Under the pieces are notes generated by a model, which worked only from the letters and a program-made list of their open reading frames with translations, was not told where the DNA came from and did no database searches. Below, in pieces: positions 62,692 through 64,000 of a DNA stretch of 64,000 nt; the first letter of the stretch is position 1, and the number at the start of each line of letters is the position of its first letter. This stretch comes from Apostichopus japonicus (Eukaryota; Echinodermata; Holothuroidea; Aspidochirotida; Stichopodidae). The stretch lies in the NCBI RefSeq assembly GCF_037975245.1, contig NC_092563.1, positions 21,606,960 to 21,670,959 on the forward strand, written 5' to 3'. Both the position numbers and the translations under genes were made by a program.

Positions 62692-63345
62692 CTACAACGA
62701 GAATTACATAAAATCCATGAGTTCTTATTTCCAATAAATCTTACATTTGTGGAAAATTGGGGCGGGGATGGGAGGAATGTTGCGACCGAATGGGACAATA
62801 CACAATGATGTGGTAGATTTAGCTGTAAGAAAGAGTTAGCTATAAATAGAGCAAGAATAGCAAGATAGACCACATACATTTCCTAGAAACCAATAGCTTG
62901 TGGAACATGTGTGTACATATTAGAATTATCAATTGATATATATATATGTAATATATGTTATAATCATATTCACGATTCACACAATTATCTTGCTTTTCCT
63001 CGTTTAAATATATATATAATTAATAAAGATCAACACACCAGAAAACTTCCACTTCCCGACCGGTTTCGTCCTTTTGAGACTGACCAGGCGAAGGTAGGAA
63101 TCGAACCCCGAACCTTTGGGTCACAGACCGAAGTCCTATACCACTCGACCACAGTGATTCTACTGGTGTGTGAGTGCGTATAAACTGGCTTGTATAAATG
63201 ATAATTAGGGCCTCTCAAAAGGACGAAACCGGTCGTGAAGTGGAATAGAATAGAATAGAATGGATAATTAATCGACACAACCAGCATTAGATGCACGACG
63301 ACATGTCCGTGATATAGACAAGGTAATTGTGACAGGAATACTTAC
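62692..63345. other. SDR intron with SINE
   Basis: A 654-bp intron between the two upstream SDR exons. It holds the tRNA-like SINE at 63046-63246 and short TA and AATAG runs. Confidence 0.75.
63046..63246 (-). mobile_element. tRNA-related SINE with an inverted second tail
   Basis: On the minus strand there is a polymerase III A box, TGGTCGAGTGG (63151-63141), and a B box, GGTTCGATTCC (63107-63097), spaced as in tRNA genes. The acceptor and anticodon stems do not fold well, so this is SINE-like and not a working tRNA gene. The downstream tail (TCTCAAAAGGACGAAACCGG, then TCGGGAAGTGG, 63079-63047) reappears in opposite orientation at 63213-63246, followed by (AATAG)n. That is either a second, 5'-truncated copy or an inverted-repeat-bounded element. 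Confidence 0.6.
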
Positions 63346-63480
63346 CCCCATTAAAAATGGTGTCTTAATAGGTCCAGGTACGACACAGTTGAGCCTGATT
63401 TTACGATTAAAACAAGTTGGCGCCATTTGCTGGGACATCGACATCAAACACAATTTGCTCAGAGAATAAAGTAGCAGATT
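63346..63480 (-). CDS. short-chain dehydrogenase/reductase, exon with the catalytic YxxxK motif
   Basis: This 45-codon exon reads NLLLYSLSKLCLMSMSQQMA, then PTCFNRKIRLNCVVPGPIKT and PFLMG. YSLSK is the SDR catalytic Tyr-X3-Lys, and IRLNCVVPGPIKTPF is the conserved segment after it (IRVNxVxPGxxxTPF). The acceptor TTTCTTGTTTAG gives an exon top at 63480 and the donor is ATGGGG|GTAAGT. Both introns are phase 0, and it joins directly to GLTDVQM at 62691. The N-terminal Rossmann half (TGxxxGIG, NAG) and the catalytic Ser must lie beyond 64000. No exon for them was found between 63481 and 64000. Confidence 0.9.
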
Positions 63481-63530
63481 CTAAACAAGAAATTAAACAG
63501 AGGTACGAGATGATATCAGGTGAATATTAG

Positions 63531-64000
<470 letters not shown>

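Noticed and set aside
63087-63162. Apparent tRNA gene on the minus strand
   Set aside because: A and B boxes are good, but the acceptor and anticodon stems do not pair convincingly; treated as a SINE.

Overview
This is animal nuclear DNA. It is AT-rich, with long introns, many (TA)n and poly-C/G tracts, GT-AG exon structure and dispersed transposon remnants. A HYR (hyalin-repeat) plus EGF membrane protein, an invertebrate-type Cas-family adaptor and many MITEs suggest an echinoderm, possibly a sea cucumber. That is inferred from gene content, not proven.

Three genes are supported. (1) The 3' part of a plus-strand gene (exons 2009-2263, 3173-3220, 3694-3801, 4312-4487) encodes a HYR domain, a short linker with a furin-type RRKR site, one EGF module, a transmembrane helix and a short cytoplasmic tail. 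All its introns are phase 1. (2) A minus-strand Crk-associated-substrate (BCAR1/NEDD9/EFS family) gene has its SH3 exon at 35219-35455 and one very large exon at 20986-23064. That large exon carries the YDxP substrate domain, the serine-rich helical bundle, two RPLPxPP motifs and the C-terminal FAT-like domain. The first exon, upstream of 35455, is not settled. A phase-compatible alternative last exon lies at 20218-20282. (3) The last three exons of a minus-strand short-chain dehydrogenase/reductase are at 63346-63480, 62618-62691 and 61471-61591. They include the catalytic YSLSK motif, and an intron holds a striking GRYAT pentamer array.

The rest is intron, intergenic sequence and repeats. 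At the left edge an 86-codon minus-strand reading frame runs off the window behind a tandem CCAAT-bearing minisatellite. Mobile DNA includes a TTAA-flanked MITE family (24, 41, 47, 51 and 53 kb), a separate TTAA MITE at 10 kb, a hAT-like element with a perfect 8-bp target duplication at 53.6-54.4 kb, a CAGG-ended element at 55.7-57.6 kb, a MITE with a telomere-like core at 59.1-59.4 kb, a tRNA-related SINE at 63.1 kb, a fossil non-LTR retrotransposon at 14.3-15.0 kb and a U2 snRNA-like fragment at 12.4 kb. No operons, CRISPR arrays or microbial features were seen. The three genes do not obviously act together; they are ordinary neighbours in a metazoan chromosome.
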